Positions 61,078-64,000 of a stretch of DNA of 64,000 nt are shown here, piece after piece. The position numbers and the translations under genes are program-made. Below the pieces are notes generated by a model. The model did no database searches, had not been told where the DNA came from, and was given only the letters and a program-made list of their open reading frames with translations. The DNA is from Allobosea sp. UNC402CLCol (GTDB taxonomy: Bacteria; Pseudomonadota; Alphaproteobacteria; Rhizobiales; Beijerinckiaceae): the NCBI RefSeq assembly GCF_000745475.1, contig NZ_JQJJ01000002.1:1-64000 (forward strand), given 5' to 3'. Position 1 is the stretch's first letter. Each line of letters begins with the position of its first letter.

Positions 61078-61623
61078 ATGCCTGCCACTGCCCTCGAAAA
61101 CGACACTCCGCAACCCGACCCGAGTCCACAGGTCGGGCGGTTGACGACCCAGCTGGGCGCTGCCGCCCTGCTTGTCGCGCTTGCGGATGGCCTGTTCTAC
61201 GGACACCGCCTCGGCATCTCGTTGGCGCTTTTCCTTGCCGTTCTCGCCGGGGCCTCTGCATGCCTCAACAGGGTCCGGGCCCAGCCTGCACGGCGTTGGC
61301 GCGCCGCTATCATACTGACAGCCGGCTTGCTCCCGGTCGTCAAGGACTTGAACTGGCTTTCGGTGACGATCGCCCTGCTGGCGACCGCCGTTTGCGCGCG
61401 AACACTGATCGAGGCACGGAATCTGCGTTGGCAGGAGCATCTGCGGGCGGCGCTGCGCCTCCCATTTTCGGGAGTCTTTCGCCTATTGGGCGATCTGTCG
61501 CGTGTTAGTCGCTACAGAATGCGACGTGGACAACACACGGGAATCCAGGCGGGATTGCTCGGTTGGACCGTGCCGCTTCACGCTGTTCGTCCAGGCAAAT
61601 CCGCTGCTGGAGAGCTGGCTTAG
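61078..61623 (+). pseudogene. Truncated DUF4173-like membrane protein
   Basis: From ATG 61078 the frame encodes a DUF4173-like N-terminus with hydrophobic helices (LLVALADGLFYGHRLGISLA, ALFLAVLAGASACLN, LNWLSVTIALLATAVC). After about residue 160 it shifts frame: the expected continuation FVQANPLLESWLSRID is read in the next frame at about 61590-61630, and then homology stops. No longer functional. Confidence 0.6.
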
Positions 61624-61936
61624 CCGGATCGACATTGTCGCGATCCAGCAGACCGGCGCGACCTTCTACACAATACGGGTTTCCGTCCTGGCAGAGGAAT
61701 ATGCGCGCCTCGCGCCCCAGCGGGTCACCGCCGGCATGCAGGCCGACGTCTTCGTCCAGACCGAAGACCGCACGCCGTTCGAATACATCGTCCGGAACTC
61801 GGACTTGGTAGTGATGGCGCCACGGCCGGACATGAGTCGCTTGCCTGGAAGCGGACATCCCGCTTTGGCCGGCCGAATGGCCATTCCGATCCAGCGTGAG
61901 ACATTTTGGCCGACGCGTCAGACGGGTAGGGATTGA
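61502..61936 (+). pseudogene. DUF4173/HlyD chimeric fragment
   Basis: After the DUF4173 piece (NPLLESWLSRID) the same frame continues as the C-terminal part of a HlyD-type secretion adaptor: TGATFYTIRVSVLAEEYARL and QADVFVQTEDRTPFEYIVRN. The rest of HlyD is absent. The junction lies near 61631. A fusion of two unrelated gene ends by recombination. Confidence 0.6.
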
Positions 61937-61998
61937 CTCGAAGCGACCCCTTGGAGGCACCGTCGCCGCACCGCTGACGTGCTCCTAGGCTTCGTCGT

Positions 61999-63882
61999 TC
62001 AGCTGTCGCCTAAGCTTCTCGTTACGAGCCGATTCAGCCTCTCAGCGAATGCATTTGCGTCGGTCGGGCGTTCGCCATCCAAGACGCGGGCGGTATCCAA
62101 GAGAAGATGGGCGAGGTCGCTCCGCAGCGCCAGATCTTCGGCAGACGCGATGGCTGAGATCATCGCATGACGCGGGTTGACCTCGAGGATCGGCTTGGCC
62201 GCGCTGTCGACGCGCCCCGCGGCGCTGAGCAAGCGTTCGAACTGGCGATCCGGCCCCTTGTCTGACGCAACAAGGCAGACCGCGCTCTCGGTCAGCCGGT
62301 CGGAGGAGCGGACATCCGCAACCTCGTCGGCCAAGATCTCCTTCATCGAAGCGAGCAGGGCGTTGATTGTCTCACTCGTTTCAGCGGCAGGAGGCGCCGC
62401 ACCGTCGAGCAGCGGGATGAGACCGAGATCAGCCGTCCCTTGCGTCACCGACTTGAACGGCTTGCCTTCGAAATCCGGCGCTGCCGAAGCCCAGAAGCTG
62501 TCGATCGGATCCGACAGCAGCAAAACCTCGATGCCGCGCGCCCGGAAGCCTTCAAGCTGCGGGGAGCTGGCGATCCGGGAGGCATCATCGCCGGCGATGT
62601 AATAGATCGCGGTCTGGTTTTCCTTCAGCGCGCCGAGATAGTCCTTGAGGCTGCGCCAACCCTCGCCGGAGGCCGTCGTCCGGAATCTCGCGAGGCCGAG
62701 CAGTTGTTCCCGGCGCGCGAAATCCTCGTAGACCCCTTCCTTGATGACGACGCCGAAGTTTTCCCAGATCAGTCGGAACGTATCCGGATCCTGCTCGGCC
62801 AGCTTCGCGAGGTCGGAAAGCACCCGGTTGGTGACGCCCTTCTTGATCGCGCCGAGCAGCGGGCTGTCCTGGATCATCTCGCGCGAGACGTTGAGCGGCA
62901 GGTCGGCGGTGTCGACGATGCCACGGACGAAGCGCAGGTAGCGCGGAAGGAGCTCGGCCTCGTCCGTGATGAAGACGCGCTTCACGTAGAGCTTGATCCG
63001 CCCCTTGCGATCGGCGTCGAAGAGGTCGAATGGACGCGCGCCCGGGATGAAGGCGAGCGCGGTATATTCGTGCAGGCCTTCAGCGCGAAAATGGATCGTG
63101 GCGGCCGGCTCGTCATATTGCCCCGCGACGCTGCGATAGAAATCGGCGTATTCGTCCTTGGTGATCTCGCTCTTCGGTTTGGTCCAGAGCGCGGCCCCGT
63201 CGGAGAGGGCGACCGCGTCAGCTCCCGGCTCCGTGATCAGCGAAATCGGCACCGGCACATGACCGGACTGCTCCTTGACGATGCGCTCCAGGGTCCAGCG
63301 CTCGGCATAGGACTTGGCGTCCTCCAGCAGATGAAGCGTCACGCGCGTCCCACGTGCGGGAGCCTCTTCCAGGGGCGATGGCGCCACCGAGAACTCGCCC
63401 TTGCCGTCCGAGGACCAGGTCCAGGCTTCCGCGCTACCGGCGCGACGGCTGACGACTTCGACCTTCGTCGCGACCATGAAGGCGGAATAGAAACCGACGC
63501 CGAACTGGCCGATGAGCTGCGCGCCGTCCTTGCCGTCGGCGGTTGCGACCCGCTCCATGAAGCTGCGCGTGCCGGAGCGGGCGATCGTGCCGAGCGCCTC
63601 GATCATCTCGTCATGGCTCATGCCGATGCCGTTATCGGCAATGGTCAGCTTGCCGGCTTCCGGGTCGGCCGAGATGGTGATCGCAAGCTTCGGTTCTTCG
63701 CCCAGGAGATCGGGCTTGCCGATCGCCTCGTAGCGCAGCTTCTCGCAAGCATCGGCTGCGTTCGAGATCAGCTCGCGCAGGAACACGTCACGGTCGGAAT
63801 AGACCGAATGCACCATCATGTGCAGCAGGCGGGAGACGTCGGCTTCGAAACTGCGATGCTCGGCTGTGGCGGTCGTTGTCAT
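61999..63882 (-). CDS. htpG: HtpG (bacterial Hsp90)
   Basis: 627 residues. GHKL ATPase motifs ELISNAADACEKLRY, IADNGIGMS and GQFGVGFYSAF, a middle domain with LPLNVSREMIQDSPLL, and the C-terminal dimerisation domain. A housekeeping-type chaperone complete from ATG 63882 to the stop at 61999. Its presence beside plasmid genes is uncommon and suggests a chromid or large plasmid carrying core-type genes. Confidence 0.95.
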   Translation of the reverse strand: MTTTATAEHRSFEADVSRLLHMMVHSVYSDRDVFLRELISNAADACEKLRYEAIGKPDLLGEEPKLAITISADPEAGKLTIADNGIGMSHDEMIEALGTIARSGTRSFMERVATADGKDGAQLIGQFGVGFYSAFMVATKVEVVSRRAGSAEAWTWSSDGKGEFSVAPSPLEEAPARGTRVTLHLLEDAKSYAERWTLERIVKEQSGHVPVPISLITEPGADAVALSDGAALWTKPKSEITKDEYADFYRSVAGQYDEPAATIHFRAEGLHEYTALAFIPGARPFDLFDADRKGRIKLYVKRVFITDEAELLPRYLRFVRGIVDTADLPLNVSREMIQDSPLLGAIKKGVTNRVLSDLAKLAEQDPDTFRLIWENFGVVIKEGVYEDFARREQLLGLARFRTTASGEGWRSLKDYLGALKENQTAIYYIAGDDASRIASSPQLEGFRARGIEVLLLSDPIDSFWASAAPDFEGKPFKSVTQGTADLGLIPLLDGAAPPAAETSETINALLASMKEILADEVADVRSSDRLTESAVCLVASDKGPDRQFERLLSAAGRVDSAAKPILEVNPRHAMISAIASAEDLALRSDLAHLLLDTARVLDGERPTDANAFAERLNRLVTRSLGDS

Positions 63883-64000
63883 TCGGAATTCTCGAAGAGT
63901 AGGGCAGGAGAAATCAATGGGCTCGTTGGATCCGGCCCGAAGATGGGGCGATCTCCGCCGACGGCAGGTTCACGCAGCAGAGCTCGGTCGTTGGATGTCA
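63883..64000. other. Upstream region of htpG, window edge
   Basis: 118 bp with no gene visible. It should contain the htpG promoter, but no clear heat-shock (RpoH) motif stands out. Confidence 0.35.

Noticed and set aside
60547..61440. 297-codon minus-strand frame
   Set aside because: Runs antisense to the DUF4173 fragment and into the antitoxin; no domain, no ribosome binding site.
1..64000. CRISPR arrays, rRNA, prophage structural genes
   Set aside because: No regularly spaced repeats, no rRNA sequence and no capsid, tail or terminase genes were recognised.

Overview
The window looks like part of a large plasmid or chromid from an alphaproteobacterium of the Rhizobiales (Hyphomicrobiales), in the Bosea/Methylobacterium/Rhizobium range; I cannot fix the genus. 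The basis is a complete repABC replication-partition unit with its counter-transcribed RNA, a VirB/VirD4-type conjugation apparatus, an acyl-homoserine-lactone synthase between them, a MucR/Ros regulator, an HWE-type histidine kinase, an RHE_PE00001-type plasmid protein, high-GC codon use and many toxin-antitoxin genes. No rRNA and no CRISPR array is visible. One tRNA-like gene is present.

Layout. 1-4087: a YqeY-like gene, an excisionase-type HTH gene coupled to an alpha/beta hydrolase, a metallo-beta-lactamase-fold hydrolase, and an inverted broken copy of that hydrolase spliced onto half of a chloroperoxidase-like hydrolase. 4088-16879 (minus strand): an almost seamless virB1-B11/virD4 operon with many 4-bp stop/start overlaps. 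It diverges across a perfect 28-bp palindrome from 16972-21080 (plus strand), a run of small exported proteins (TrbM-like, two SNase-like proteins with eroded active sites, a lipoprotein, two unknowns, a lysozyme-like protein). 21458-26928: a small zinc-ribbon-like ORF, the AHL synthase with a coupled small gene, then repA-repB-repC with parS-like palindromes, the antisense RNA and an AT-rich stretch in repC that is a good oriV candidate. No relaxase is visible, so the transfer system is incomplete within this window.

26929-36716 is an accessory zone: an orphan MbcA/ParS/Xre-type antitoxin, a WGR protein, the tRNA-like gene, an AbrB/PemK pair, a tyrosine recombinase diverging from an RHE_PE00001 protein, a broken RelE-like toxin with an intact antitoxin, a transposase fragment, a PAS-HWE sensor kinase and a HipBA module. 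36917-40711 is a three-subunit molybdenum aldehyde/xanthine-type dehydrogenase with a Tat-exported iron-sulfur subunit.

41203-48886 is a tightly packed catabolic operon: a CUT2-type ABC importer (ATPase, two permeases, binding protein), a polysaccharide-deacetylase/PuuE-like hydrolase, an aspartate-dehydrogenase-like enzyme, a divergent SDR without the usual Tyr/Lys, and an RraA-like aldolase. A LysR regulator diverges from it across paired TCATGCATGA palindromes. This is the best candidate here for an uncharacterised pathway.

50085-64000 holds an exported RidA protein, integration-module debris, MucR, an acyltransferase flanked by two diverged copies of a Nudix 5' end, IS remnants, a second molybdenum dehydrogenase operon with a divergent TetR gene and a clear operator, a broken response regulator, a Phd/VapC pair, a DUF4173/HlyD chimeric pseudogene and htpG. 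Gene fragments joined out of context at several places indicate repeated illegitimate recombination around intact functional blocks.
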